NCBI RefSeq assembly: GCF_964275005.1
Contig: NC_092702.1
Location: 8,666,330 to 8,730,329 of the forward strand
Source: Diadema setosum
Taxonomy: Eukaryota; Echinodermata; Echinoidea; Diadematoida; Diadematidae
Reading direction: 5' to 3'
DNA length: 64,000 bases
The notes under the pieces were generated by a model. The model saw nothing but the letters and a program-made list of their open reading frames with translations, had not been told where the DNA came from and searched no databases. Shown here piece by piece: positions 36,453-48,116 of the stretch. Position 1 is the first letter of the stretch, and each line of letters begins with the position of its first letter. The translations under genes and the position numbers were made by a program.

Positions 36453-36530
36453 AGGGAATTAGTAGTAGTAGCAGTAGTAGTAGTAGTAGTGGTAGTAATA
36501 GTAGTAGTACTATGCTACTACTACTACTGT
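36453..36530. repeat. (AGT)n microsatellite with inverted end
   Basis: An AGT-type run of about 55 bp is followed by its complement ACTACTACTACT, so it can fold back on itself. Confidence 0.9.
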
Positions 36531-36662
36531 TCATAGAGGCTGATAATTTTGACCCTCCAAAATGATTACAGGTTTTTTGTATAGCATCACTTCCTTTTTT
36601 CACAAATGATAGGTGTATGTGCTGATTTGGTTCATCCTACTGCATAATCCATAGCAATTTGC

Positions 36663-37094
36663 CTATCTGGGAAAATCTTCCCTGCTAGCTTTGTGAAACG
36701 TGTTCCTACTGTAATTGGAACATTGTGCTAAATTATAAAACCTGCCATGAGAACCGCAGTGTTGATGACACTGTTGACATGGGTTGTATGGCCTGGAGCT
36801 ACCGTTATCAAAAACAGATTTTGCTGTTTTTCCACGAGAAGTTGATATACATTTTATTTCTGAAGCTATCTCGATATCGAGACTGCGCATTACTGCGTAT
36901 ATGAGAATATGTGCGATCCTGCCAGCGCGCATGTGTTCATTTCGTTCGTTAGCCGTCTTCGAGAAGGGAGCAATTAAGCATGTGATTTGTACATTTTTCA
37001 GCTTCCCCAGTAAACATGTTTCAAAGAGAGACGTGCCAGTCATTAATGGACCTTTGTGTGCATTTTGAATTGGCACTTTGAAATGCCATACCAA
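36663..37094 (-). other. Ambiguous 143-codon open frame
   Basis: A minus-strand frame of 143 codons overlaps a plus-strand frame of 94 codons (36784-37068). Neither shows a domain I know. The minus frame has a Cys/His cluster (CQQCHQHCGSHG). Either could be a fragment of an old element or chance. I list it because it is the longest uninterrupted frame in this part of the intron. Confidence 0.2.
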
Positions 37095-37253
37095 TATTTG
37101 AGTGAGTTGGGAAGTGTTTTGAACTGAAGTGTTACTAAAGACTAATCATAGCCCAAATCAGTATAAAGCATTTATAAACGCATTAACATTTAAACGTATT
37201 GATCAACCTTTATGATGCAAAATTGCTTTGCAGGTATAGAACTATCAGATAGT

Positions 37254-37427
37254 ATACAAATAGTGAATGGTCACGAGTGCAATGGAACAAGATTTCGCAT
37301 AAGGTGAAAGCTAGAGGCGCTCTTATTCAACAAGGCGAAGCCGAGTTGAATAGTGCGCCTCTAGCTTTCACTGAGTGCGAAATCTTGTTCCATTGCATGA
37401 GTAAAGACCATACACTATTTGTTTTAT
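37254..37427. mobile_element. ~170-bp fold-back MITE
   Basis: Arms of about 80 bp (including AATGGAACAAGATTTCGC and GTGAAAGCTAGAGGCGC) pair around a 13-base loop near 37332-37345. Pairing extends outward to ACAAATAGTG / CACTATTTGT. It is non-coding. Confidence 0.8.
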
Positions 37428-38455
37428 ACAACACTTCAGACGTTGAAGAGTAATTCCAAGTTGGGGCCTGAATATCAGGGCATTTTTTATAATGACACAC
37501 ACTTTTTTTACAGGATCGAATGGGACGAACGTAGGAGGAAAGTGATCGATTCAAATTATCAATACCATCAGCGGCTGATAAAAGTGCGCTTTGTGAGAGA
37601 GCGTGCACACTTATCCTAGCCCTGCTACTAGTAATCTAAACTTTAGATCTAAAGTAATTACACTCAATACTCGGATCTAAATTTAATGGTAGTAAAATCT
37701 GTACAAGGCCTATGTAGTTCTACTAGAAAATCTAACTAGACATCTAGATCTTAGAAGTAAGAATGGCAATTATAAGGCATATTATCAACTTACCTGCTGG
37801 CTGTGGAAGCATAAGCGGGTTTTTCACTGCAGAAAATTCCAATCCAAATGGCAGAAGTTTTGAAAAAGTCAACATCCAAAGGCTAAACAGTTTAACATCC
37901 ACATTGAAAAGCAGTTTCTGGGAATTCTTGTGCTTCAATTCCAATAAATGTTAAAGACAAAGATAACTTCACTTAACGTTTCGTCTATCAGTTTAAAAAA
38001 ACAGCAGAAACACCAGTCAGTATGGCTCAAGTCCTTTATAAATGTAGTATTCGTTAACGAGCCACCCTACCCCAGGTGCGAGCTAACGAATACGTTGACA
38101 CTAGCTAACCGCGCTAATGTTGTGGCTGAGCGGTGGCAACATGCAGCCCGACCACTCAAACTACCTAAAATACAATATCTTAGCGATTACTTACACTTAC
38201 AAAACTAACACTACCACTAAGATAAACTACCAGCTCAGCTCACCAACAGTTCCTCGAGGATCTTGCTTTGCTCTAAGGGCTGATGTTGGCCTAATTTACT
38301 ACTACACTATCATTGCTCTGGCTCGATGTTATGACAAAGTTTCCAGCCTATTTGTTGTAGAAGTTGACAGGTCCGTGGAAATGAAAGTGCTGTATGGAGC
38401 TTGTAGAAGAGGACAGAGGACATGTTCTGAATGTTTAAGCTAGACTCTTGTAGAA

Positions 38456-38899
38456 CTAATTGCTCTGGGAATGAGTGAGTGTATTGCCGTTATCTAGCTC
38501 TACTAATTCTCCATCTGGAAAGTGTCTGTCTTCGATTGCTGTTGAAGACTCTGGACAGTTGGGGACAAGAGATGTAGACGATCTAGATTTTCTAGATGTT
38601 GTAGATCTGGATCTGATGTTTGTGTTGTTATATATAGACCGAACAATTAGACCCAGAGGCCGTAGTCCATCTTCAGGTCCTGATGTCAAGGTGCTGAACT
38701 TTGTCCCTTGTAGTTTCCTTGAGATATTGGCACTCATCTTCTTCTTTTTCTCGTCACTGGCTCTCGCATAGCTTTTCAGAGATGATTTTGATTTGTTACC
38801 CATCACTGCCATTATACCGCGACTAGCGAAGCCTGCGCGATCTAGCGTCGTTACTGTCGTCGCTCTCAAGCTGTGATTATATAGTGTAGCGGTTGACAC
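38456..38899 (-). pseudogene. Tyrosine recombinase catalytic C-terminal part
   Basis: This is the longest intact piece of the Crypton frame: HSLRATTVTTLDRAGFASRG, IMAVMGNKSKSSLKSYARAS, then KMSANISRKLQG, and a Ser/Arg-rich tail ending at 38456. The catalytic Tyr lies in SLKSYAR. The canonical His of the GH(K/R)S motif is Asn here. Confidence 0.8.
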
Positions 38900-39227
38900 A
38901 TCCAGCAGTCTCGCAGATCTTCCTCATCTTAATTCCCAAAGTATTCATTCCCAATGGCACATTGTCATACCAAGGTCCTTCCGATGGAGTTGAAGATTTA
39001 GGTCGCTGCCAAAAGGTGGTTGTTTGGGGGTTCGAGGAAGATAGATACTTGAGCAGTGAAGCTTGAGCAGTGAAGCAGCTGGGCTTCTCGAAGAGCCAGG
39101 TATTTCATACATACGACCACCAAATTCTTCGTCTTAATTTTCACGATGGGATTTTGTAAGCGTATCGCGATGTTCGAAGTAACGTTGCCCATCATTGGTG
39201 TGGAGGACATAGTTTTGAATTTTCATG

Positions 39228-39764
39228 TCACGAAGATTTTCGCGTCCTCTCTCTCCAAAATATGTCATGACATCTAAAAACACCTTGTTTTGGAGACCAA
39301 GTGGTGTCTGTGTTGACGGCATCCAACTCAAAAATCTTCGCCATGTCACTGTCAGTCACTGCTGTCTTGTGCTTAACGAACCCTTTCCCCTCCTTCTTAA
39401 GCTTGACCATCATGGCTGTGAAGACACTGTTACTTTCTGGATATTTCACTTGGTCAGTAATGTCTTCTCGCTTTGTGGATTGAAAATGACAATACACCCC
39501 ATACTTGATCAAATGCATTGATTTCTTGGTGTACAAACTCCCATCTTCCTTACGCAGACTGGCGTAAAATCAGGAGAGAAACCGATCCAGTTCTGACGTG
39601 GGCAAACTTTCAATTTCAGCTAGTGAGGTTGACGCATATCTTGCAAAAGATTCTAACTGACTCGTGGCAAACTTCATGTTTCTCTTAGTATTATGGGCAT
39701 CGGAGTCAGAAAATAGATCCTCCAATTCTTGGTCTGTTAACAAAACAAAATTCGGTCCTGCCAT
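39228..39764 (-). pseudogene. Tyrosine recombinase N-terminal core-binding part
   Basis: LESFARYASTSLAEIESLPT, FYASLRKEDGSLYTKKS and FTAMMVKLKKEGKGFVKHKT match the N-terminal half of DUF3504/CryptonA recombinases. It is split by one stop and a frame change from the TPLGLQNKVFLDVMTYFGER block. Confidence 0.75.
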
Positions 39765-40149
39765 GATGACAAACTCGGCATATATACTGCACGCACTGAT
39801 CTTATGAACTGTATGTATATAAGCCTACACACTACATGTCGTATATTCGATCTCTTTCGATTGCTACGATACGCGCTAGCTACTAGAGTCAAAACACTGC
39901 GTAACGTAGAAGTATGCGTGTGACATCAGAGCGGAGTGATAGAACAAAAACTTGCAGTTGAGTTTAACACGGGAGTCTATGGAAAATGGTGACATCAGCC
40001 ACACGCTATATATCCATTTTTGCTCAAACAAAATTGCACGGCTGACAGCCACAGCGTGTGATGGAACTTTTAACTAAATGTCACGTGATGGGCAATCGAC
40101 CAATCAGATAGCTACATTCTAATTAGGTGTTGTATAATATGAAATTCAC

Positions 40150-41438
40150 CACTACCACCAGCTGATTCCAGTGCACTAGCTAAACAATAGCAAAATGCAT
40201 GCTCAATAGCTAGTTAGAATTTCATTGTTCTACAAAACACCTGTTACTCTAATGTGATTGTTGAGTATACGACATGTGGCCACTGGTTCAGTATGAGAAT
40301 TGAAGTGAAGCTCTTAACTGAGCTATGAAGTTTAATTGGGACACCTTGCAGCACATAGAACAAAAGAAAGAAGTCCACTAATCACTACCATGATGAGCAG
40401 ATTATGTAAATTCAATGCACTTTGCTACCCCTTTCATAACCTATTGTCTTAGCACACCTCACTTGTAGTATTGGGATGGGGTCAAATGCTTCAGTGCAGT
40501 TGCATGTTTTAGCAATGAGAGTGGAATCTGAATGCTGACGAGAACAAGAGCTGTGTGCAAATTGAAGAGAAAAAGTGAGAGTTAAGTGGGTTTTGAAAAA
40601 GAAACATAAAGGTCAAAACTAGTTTGTTATTATTTCCTCATTTCTCGCCAAAAATTCTGGTACTGGTATATGAAAAAAAAAATAATAATAATAGTAATGC
40701 AAAAAAAAAAAAAATCAACAACAACTGACCCATGTAATGAATTTTTACCTTGTCCAGCCCACAACAGAGAAAGGAATTGTGACTTTTAAAAGACTCATTT
40801 TGACAGAACGTTACACATTTGAAGAGTCACACATTGACTATGTACAGAAGAACCTATACAGGCCCAGACACTTTAGAGCATCAGAGGATTTTTAAATAGG
40901 ACTGAGTCATCAGTATTGTATCCGACATGAAAACATTATACATTAAGGACAAAAATATCAATTTAAAAGCATTGTTAGCATGATTGTTAGATTAAAGAAA
41001 AAATATGTGATTGAAATGCTCATGAATTTTTACAAGACCACTTCCTGACCAGTGTCAACTGCACAATCTCAATATAAACTGAATGGTACACGCAAAAATG
41101 TGTGGGAGATATGAATTTCACTAGCTGTACTGTAATGTAAATGTGGTATATTGTGCAATGTGATTTATTAATTCTATTAAATGCTTCACTGACCTGGCAT
41201 GAATTTAAATGAATATGTAAATATTTATGGGAGATGATGAATTATGTGCAAAATGTTGCCAGCTGAATTATAACATGTAATGTTTGTTGAAGATGGCTCA
41301 ATAATACGAAAAAAAAAAAGAGATAATGATGATAATAATCACATAAAAGTTTGCATTTTGACTTCTATTCTAATGCTGTGAAATACTGCATCTCTAAGGC
41401 ATGGAAGTAGCACAGGAAACAAAACACAAAAGTGACAT

Positions 41439-41473
<35 letters not shown>

Positions 41474-42129
41474 TCTATTTATTTATTTATCTTTTTATTG
41501 GGGGTGGTGTTTTCTTGCTTAAATTGTTTTTTTCTTGTTTGATAGATTGTGTTTTGAGGGGAAACTTGACAAATACATGGTACGTGTATGAAGTGTGAGG
41601 AAGATTAATGACAGAATGGGTATAGTATTTGGTGTTCCCTGAAGAGACTGAATTCCTTGAATGAAATACGGAGCTGTTATGAGGAAAACGAAGAGAAAGA
41701 ATAGAATCTCCACACCTACACGATATAATCAAAACACACTGTTAGAGTGAATTATTTATAAAACAACCTAGTGACTACACCACACATTACCCATGGAAGA
41801 AAGTATGAAGTGTTTCAGAGTGAATTGGGTAAATGTTCATAGTTGTTATAGCAATCTTTCTCCAAAATATATGACAAGCTACAGAAAACAGTGTAAAGGG
41901 AGCATTTTATAGTGAAAGGGACTTTCAGTAGCAATTGATATGAAATAAAAAAAAATGCAAATCATAGCACTGTATACAGTATTATCAATGGGCATCTTGA
42001 AGATCATGAACATATAACCAATAGTTCTCAGAATGATGAAAGGATGATATGACATATTATGTAACAGTAATTTTGTATAGAGGATTGAACATAGAAAAGA
42101 GGCATAATTGCTAAGTGAACATACATTGT

Positions 42130-42160
<31 letters not shown>

Positions 42161-43944
42161 AAAACACACAATTCTTAATACAATGTACATGTACAAACAT
42201 GTACATTGTATAATCTGTCTTTTAAAAAATGGATGTACAATAGCAGAGACACAGAAATGTGGATATTTGTACCCTGCATATATTTTTATTTTTCTGCGTG
42301 TTCCCCTTTTTTTATTATAGCAGGGCCAACATGGTCTTTTGTTGTTGCCGTTAATTGGTATTCCCCCATAGCAATGAAGCAGGGCCTATTTGTCATATTT
42401 TCTTGGTTTTGTATAATCTATAAGTCAGCTGGTTAACCTTGCTCTTAGAAAGAGAATTCAAGCCACAGTCCACTTATTATTCACAACATTCAGGGCATAA
42501 ACCAGGGATACCAAATGACAGACAAAGCCTGAGTGTAAGGTCCAGGCAATCAAATTTCTAGTCCTTTTATGTAAAAATTACCCTCTTGAGATTTTTTGTT
42601 CAACCCTCTCAGGTATCATTGCCAGAGATTTACAGCTTATTTATCTTGGTGCGCAAAGGCAATGTATTCTCTTGTAACATCTACTCTCATACCTCAACAT
42701 TCCCATGCACACAAAACTTACTTTTACAAATATTATACCTTATGTTCCTTCACTCTCTTGAAGGCTAATGCACATTAATCAAGTCTGTGCATTAATCATT
42801 TAAGACTAGCCACATAAGTGACGTTTAGCTGGCTGCATTTTTGTGTTCATTTTCATGTGCATAATGTTTCTTTTCATTTTTTATGTATTTGCACTAATTT
42901 CTCTAGCATTTAAATGGAGAAACTCAACTTTCATTTTTCTTGCATTACAAATATTTTTCTAAGCATAATATCAAATCCAGAAATGGAGTTCATTTGTATG
43001 ATTTTCTGGCAGGCAAGTTTTAGTTGTTGTTTTTTAGGCTTGTTTTGCATTGACAGTGACAGCTTAATGACCAATAAAAGTCATTACTCAATTTATGGAA
43101 ATTATCATAGATTAGCAGGACATATATCTGACCTCTATGGCTAGTTTCTCTGATAGTCTTTCATATTCAAAATCAAACATGAACATGGATTTGAATATGA
43201 GCACAATGGGGGAAAAATGAAAGAAAAACAGTGAAAGGTTTTTACACATGAATTGCAGAAACATTTAGACCTAAATACAAAAGAAATATAACTATCTGTA
43301 AGCATTATGATGGAGTTGTAAACTTGATAGCTTTGCTCTACTTTGAAATGAAAGCAGATCCTGCATAAATCATATCTCAGATTATTCAAATTTATTGTCA
43401 ATCAGTTGCAATATCTAAAGTTAGCTTGATTCTTTGCCATAAAAACTTTGGAAGATGACAGAATTTTCAAGTAAATATGAATCCAGGGATTTGTTCTGGT
43501 GCATCTTTATGTAAAAAATTATAAAATGCACTACTAATTTGTTGTGCACTACTAATTTGTCTTGCACTGCTAATTTGTGTAACAACAGATATTTAAACAA
43601 AAACAGTGACACAATTGTTCTTTAAGAACAGTTTCTTCAGAATTTTTGTTTGAAGACATCCTCATATTAAGAGAAAAATTAATAATGGTAAAGATAGATC
43701 AAATGATATTTCTTGAATAATTCCTAGAAAAGAGGCACTATGTAGTTGTGATGACCAATTTCAAATAACTCTTTGTCTTCCTTTCTTTTCAAACAACTGA
43801 ATATTACCTTGTGAAGGATGTTTCTGTTTACTAAAATGGTGTAAAGACCTGCCCCATTTGACTTGCCCCTAACTTCTGCATGTCCTGTACAATATATACT
43901 AACGTTAAGAATGATCCTCAAAAACAACAAAACCACATATCTAG
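40150..43944 (+). other. Distal part of intron 3, no gene seen
   Basis: AT-rich sequence with (TTTA)n at 41439-41495, (CA)n near 42131-42160, and three tandem ~18-bp copies of GCACTACTAATTTGT at 43528-43580. Frames here are short and without protein-like composition. Confidence 0.6.
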
Positions 43945-44205
43945 ACCAGGGAATGATGTCATGGGTAGCAAATCCCAGGCGCCGATATTGAAACTCTTGC
44001 CGAGATCGAGACAGACATCATCTTCTGACCATGGGCAAAGGTCGCAGTCAGAGACGGAGAAAGGACGGACAGGGGGCATCCAAGCTGTGGCGCCAGCCAG
44101 ACCTCAGGACCAGCGGGCCTCCCATAGCTCGCCCCCTCCTACCTCTCAACAGCGGATTCCCAGCAGAGGACCTGACGACAAGTCTGATGCTCCTCCAGGA
44201 CGAAG
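43945..44205 (+). CDS. Exon 4 (residues 656-742)
   Basis: The acceptor CATATCTAG has a poor pyrimidine tract, but a consensus branch-point TACTAAC lies about 40 bases upstream. The donor is CGAAG/GTAGAT. The exon completes the split Arg codon of exon 3 and encodes PGNDVMGSKSQAPILKLLPR, then Ser/Arg/Gln-rich sequence (RQTSSSDHGQRSQSETEKGR) and a Pro-rich end. Its GC content exceeds the flanks. Alternative AGs at 43977 or 43969 would also fit or shift slightly. Confidence 0.65.
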
Positions 44206-45054
44206 GTAGATGGAGACTAAATCTTGTAGAAACTATAAAGTTCCATGAATGCAACTTTATTACACCTTGTTTTCATCGCACCCCCCCCCCCCCCCAAGGA
44301 AAAACCTCCAAGATGTTCACAAGATTTTCAAAAAATTCCAGTAATCCAAGGTCATTATGGATTGTATATCTGAACATACCAGTACTCGGAGAGAAAGGGC
44401 ATATTATAGGTCTAGTAAGGCAAGTTATTCCTCTTTTACTATTACTAGTTATTTTGGGTGCACATCACGAGATCAACACCCGCGAGTCATACAGCCCACA
44501 AGTCATACAGCCCATGAGTTTGACACTAGGCAAATAAGGCCCACGAGAACGACACATTAAACCCCATGTTGTATCTATCGAACTCGTGGGCTGTTTATAT
44601 CTAGTGTTGAACTCATGGGCTTTATTTGCCTAGTGTCAAACTCGTGGACTGTATGACTCGTGTGTCAGTCTTATGGGATGACCCCGTTATTTTCTTCTGT
44701 ACCAGGCATAATGACTAGTACCCTGTAACTTTTATCAGACTGCTACATAATTGCACAGTCCTTTTACTCCACCTCACTCCTTTTCCTTTTGCCATCTCTC
44801 TTTTACAGAAGGTACAGTGTAAGGAAGACTGTGCCAGAGATTTAGATTGCACATTTCAGAGATTAACACTTGATATTAATAAGTATAAGTCCAGAAGAGC
44901 AGTTGCTTTGGCCCTCTGCATGTTTTCGGGATTATTTCTTTTAAAGTATTATGTGTATTTACAGTGCTTGTTGTTCCATGCCAGAATATCATCATTGCAC
45001 CCTTATATTGCCCTGTGCAGCATTTCCTTTAAATCCACTTTATTTTACTTCCAG
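44206..45054 (+). other. Intron 4
   Basis: 849 bp containing a poly-C tract (44280-44296) and a ~190-bp inverted-repeat MITE at 44480-44670. No other feature. Confidence 0.65.
44480..44670. mobile_element. Inverted-repeat MITE, ACTCGTGGGCTGTATGACTC family
   Basis: CGAGTCATACAGCCC, GAGTTTGACACTAGGCAAAT and CCACGAG on the left are matched on the right by CATGGGCTTTATTTGCCTAG, TGTCAAACTCGTGG and CTGTATGACTCG. The repeated ACTCGTGGGCTGT word occurs in both directions. No coding. Confidence 0.7.
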
Positions 45055-45133
45055 GGTTGCACCAAAACCAATGAATAGAGACTTCAGATGTGGAGATTCT
45101 AGAATTGGACAGAAGTATCAGGACCATCCAAGG
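45055..45133 (+). CDS. Exon 5 (residues 743-769)
   Basis: Acceptor TTTTACTTCCAG, donor CCAAGG/GTGGGG. It encodes VAPKPMNRDFRCGDSRIGQK, then YQDHPR. It is small, phase-compatible on both sides, and has a good pyrimidine tract. The segment RDFRCGDSRIGQKYQ looks more structured than neighbouring sequence. Confidence 0.65.
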
Positions 45134-47984
45134 GTGGGGTGAAATTCATTTAACGCTTAATCTCTCTTCTGTACTAATGATAAGATTTACTTGTATTGGA
45201 TGGCAATGAATGGGATAGCAGGGAATATTGGCCCTAACGAGTGCAATATTCTCTGGTATTCCATGAATTCAAGCCATCCAATATAATTATTATCATCTAT
45301 AATCGTTCAGAGAAGGCATACTGTAAAAAGCACCATACTTCTACTGCACTTTGAAGTTGACTCTGCACTGAAAAAGGAGTGACTCACCTTGTGCATTGTA
45401 ACAAGAGCTTGCACGCTCAGCAAGGGCTCATGCAACTCACGAGACAAAATACTGTGTATTACTGCACGGTCACTAACGACGGTAGCCTATGCGGAATCAA
45501 TGCATTGGCCTATGTTATTCGCTCTCACATTGCCGCTAAGATGTCCCATATACATGTAGATGATAATTGTGGGTATCTCACGGTTGTCATAATGTGCAAA
45601 GAGCCAAAATGTGCAATGTAAACTGTACAGTATGTGAGACTTTGGTCTATTAAATTTCTACCCTTCCTTGCTACTGGACTTTGCAAATTTTTGCAAAGTA
45701 GGAATGTGAATTGGCTTGTGACTGGAAGAAAATGATCTATTCAAGAAATATGCACCTTATGATAAGAACACTAGCATGAGCCATAGAACTTTTCTGGTAT
45801 GTTGTGGGCTAAAGTTGACAATGTAAGTGTGATTAATAGAGGTGAGTTTCTCCATCTCTTGTGTTCTGTCCTGTTCTCTAAAGCCCTGTTTTAACAGACC
45901 TTACTCCAGCAATGCCCGGGTAGCGTCCGGGTAACAAAATTCCTCTAAAATAATTTTTTTTTTAAAAGCACAGGAAAGAGTGAGTTGTCCTGTTTTAAAG
46001 ACGCCCTGTCATCGTGAGAAAAAGCTCACAATGGTAATTCTGAATCGTGCGCACGCCGCACATTCCGTGCAAAATTCCCATTCACCTGTGTGTTATTGAG
46101 AGATCGAGTATCACGTACGAACTAAACCGGTTCCGAATACACGACAGCGGCCGAAGTTACTCTCTAAAGCCAAACACACGTAATGACGCCATTCTCGTTC
46201 GGCTTACGGTTTTGGAGCATTCGGGATCTTTCTCTTGCTCACTAAGCAAACGAATACGCATGCGCCTATGCGTACGCTGGCCTGGTAACACTGATGGATT
46301 GCATGCCTAATGTTTATGCGAGAGTACGAGTAGCAAGCAATTATGGATGTTGACTGTATGTAGGCCCTACTACATACATACACTTCATAACATCACAGCA
46401 ATTCGCGATCGAAATATTCTCGGCTAGTGACTGGTAAAACAATCATGAATCAATAAGTTTAGACCATAGCCTATACTACAGCCTAGGTCTACTTACTGAA
46501 GTTGACACAGCTGGTTGACCTATTGGTACAGGGTCGGCTACTCGCCATTTATTAATTATTACCACAGCTTGCAGCAAAGATCGTACACTCCATACGATCT
46601 TTGCTTGCAGTGCAGCACTGCTTCGCTGTGCAGCTCTGCCCCCGCTCTTGCAGGGACAGCAATTTCGCCCCGTCTGATACCAGCACGAACCATAGCATTT
46701 GCAGCTTGTGGGATCTACCACTTAAATGTCAGCAATAGACAAATCTGTGAATGATATGTCCTCTAGATCAATCTGAGGCCGTAGCCGTAGGCCCTTAGGC
46801 GTAATATTCTTCTTCGTCGCAAAAAATGAAAAACGTAACACAATTACAAATTGTCAAATTATTACGAGGATCGAGTCGCTACGCAGACGGTTACTATACT
46901 GTGCATATCGGCGCTGATCTAGCGACTTACGGCACTAGCTCGCGAAATGTATACGAGTCATATGAGCAGCACACGCAAAACCGAACAATCACATCCAAGC
47001 TTGTGCCGAAGACTTGTCTCCTCGGCCTCTGTGAAGGAACATTTCGCTGATCCTCAAAATACTTTCGACAAGACATAGTTTCGTACTCGCGCGAACTGTG
47101 TTGCAGCATCAGCAAACAGAAATTTATCCCCATTGAAATCGACAACCGAGTGTCTTTAAGAGACACACACCAAAAACCTTACCCGGGTAAGTTTCTATGA
47201 AGGGGGTGTGTCCCCTGATGCAACTACCCAGCCCATGGCCAATGCCACATGCCTGTAAACAAAATGTAGTTACAATCACTGATCTAAATTACATGTACGT
47301 AGAGAACAGTGGTTACAATCAATGCATGTGATCGGAGCAAGGCGTGTCTATCATTCTCTGTCTGCAATCTTGTGCATGCTTGTCGAGTGCAGCAAAGGAA
47401 TGTTACTGCAGTTGCGTTCTACCATGGCAGCATCCAAGCAACATTTTGCAAGAACTGTTTTAATAGGCAGGGTAAAAAAAATTACCCTGATGTTACCAAG
47501 ATGCTGCCATTCAAACTCTAGGTTGAAAGGCTCTGTTAAAAGGGAGCTTAAGAAGCCAGGATTTTTTTTTATGTCGTATTACTGGTAAGTCAAATACCAG
47601 AACTTAGATGAGTAGATGAATATCTTCACGTGACAGTGGAGTGTTTGTAATGTTCCCCAAATGGCAGAGCATTCTAGGATGTTCATTATGAGAAGGCATT
47701 TTTACTTTAAACAAATTGAAATGCCAAATGATTGAACATTTACATTTTTGCACAGTTGATAGAATAGACAATTAATATTCTGTAAAATTTCACTCGCCCT
47801 CTGATTCTGTGTTCTTTTGTAATTTTTTACATACAAGAGTTTTGAAAATATCCTTCCATAAAGTGGTCTTCAGTAATTGCAGGAAGTGGTTAAATACCAT
47901 TTTTATAGAAAATCCATTGCAGTTATCATGAACTATCAGCATTATAGTATCCATTGCCAGTTTATTATTTTGGCATGGTTTCAG
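45134..47984 (+). other. Intron 5 with a CpG-rich insert
   Basis: 2.85 kb. The part about 45885-47190 is clearly richer in CG dinucleotides than the rest of the gene. It contains CCCGGGTA near both margins (45917 and 47182) and a hairpin GCAAAGATCGTA/TACGATCTTTGC at 46575-46605. It is probably an inserted element, but I could not define its ends. The remainder is AT-rich with nothing visible. Confidence 0.45.
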
Positions 47985-48116
47985 GTACCGCCAGATAGCA
48001 GTACATCTAGGCAGGGACCCTTTGGCCAAGCTCCGAACCACCCCTTTCAAACATTGCATGTAAGGAGCAACTTACAGCAACGACTGGGTAACAGGGTAGG
48101 CCCACAAACGCCGCAG
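47985..48116 (+). CDS. Exon 6 (residues 770-813)
   Basis: Acceptor GCATGGTTTCAG, donor CCGCAG/GTACAA, phase 0 on both sides. It encodes VPPDSSTSRQGPFGQAPNHP, then FQTLHVRSNLQQRLGN and RVGPQTPQ. Pro/Gln-rich, no domain. An internal GTAGGC could act as an alternative donor. Confidence 0.7.

Larger units (their letters stand above)
38430..39780 (-). mobile_element. Crypton-type tyrosine recombinase element (DUF3504-like)
   Basis: The minus strand starts MAGPNFVLLTDQELEDLF and continues with the SAM-like core-binding region (FYASLRKEDGSLY, KYGVYCHFQ), then GLQNKVFLDVMTYFGERGRE, NPQTTTFWQRP, ICETAGCVNRYT, NHSLRATTVTTLDRAGFASR and KSSLKSYARASDEKK. This order is that of CryptonA transposases and the related domesticated DUF3504 proteins (KCTD1/ZMYM/QRICH1 group). 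The catalytic HxxR-type box (HSLRAT) and the Tyr (SLKSYAR) are visible; the usual GH before it reads GN. One internal stop and several frame changes make it inactive. Element ends are not defined; Cryptons lack TIRs. Confidence 0.8.
19217..43944 (+). other. Intron 3, 24.7 kb, filled with old elements
   Basis: No host exon is convincing inside this interval. The listed elements account for roughly half. The remaining stretches (19.2-20.39, 20.76-23.86, 24.2-25.25, 36.5-37.2 and 40.15-43.94 kb) are AT-rich unique-looking sequence with simple repeats: (AAAAAC)n near 23470-23520, (TTTA)n at 41439-41495, and (CA)n near 42131-42160. If exons 3 and 4 belong to different genes, this would be intergenic. 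Confidence 0.55.

Noticed and set aside
37427-40136. TIRs bounding the Crypton (TTATACAACAC / GTGTTGTATAA)
   Set aside because: Only 11 bp, no target duplication found, and Cryptons are not expected to have TIRs; mentioned only as a question.
42131-42160. Regulatory Z-DNA element
   Set aside because: It is a plain CA microsatellite; no evidence of function.
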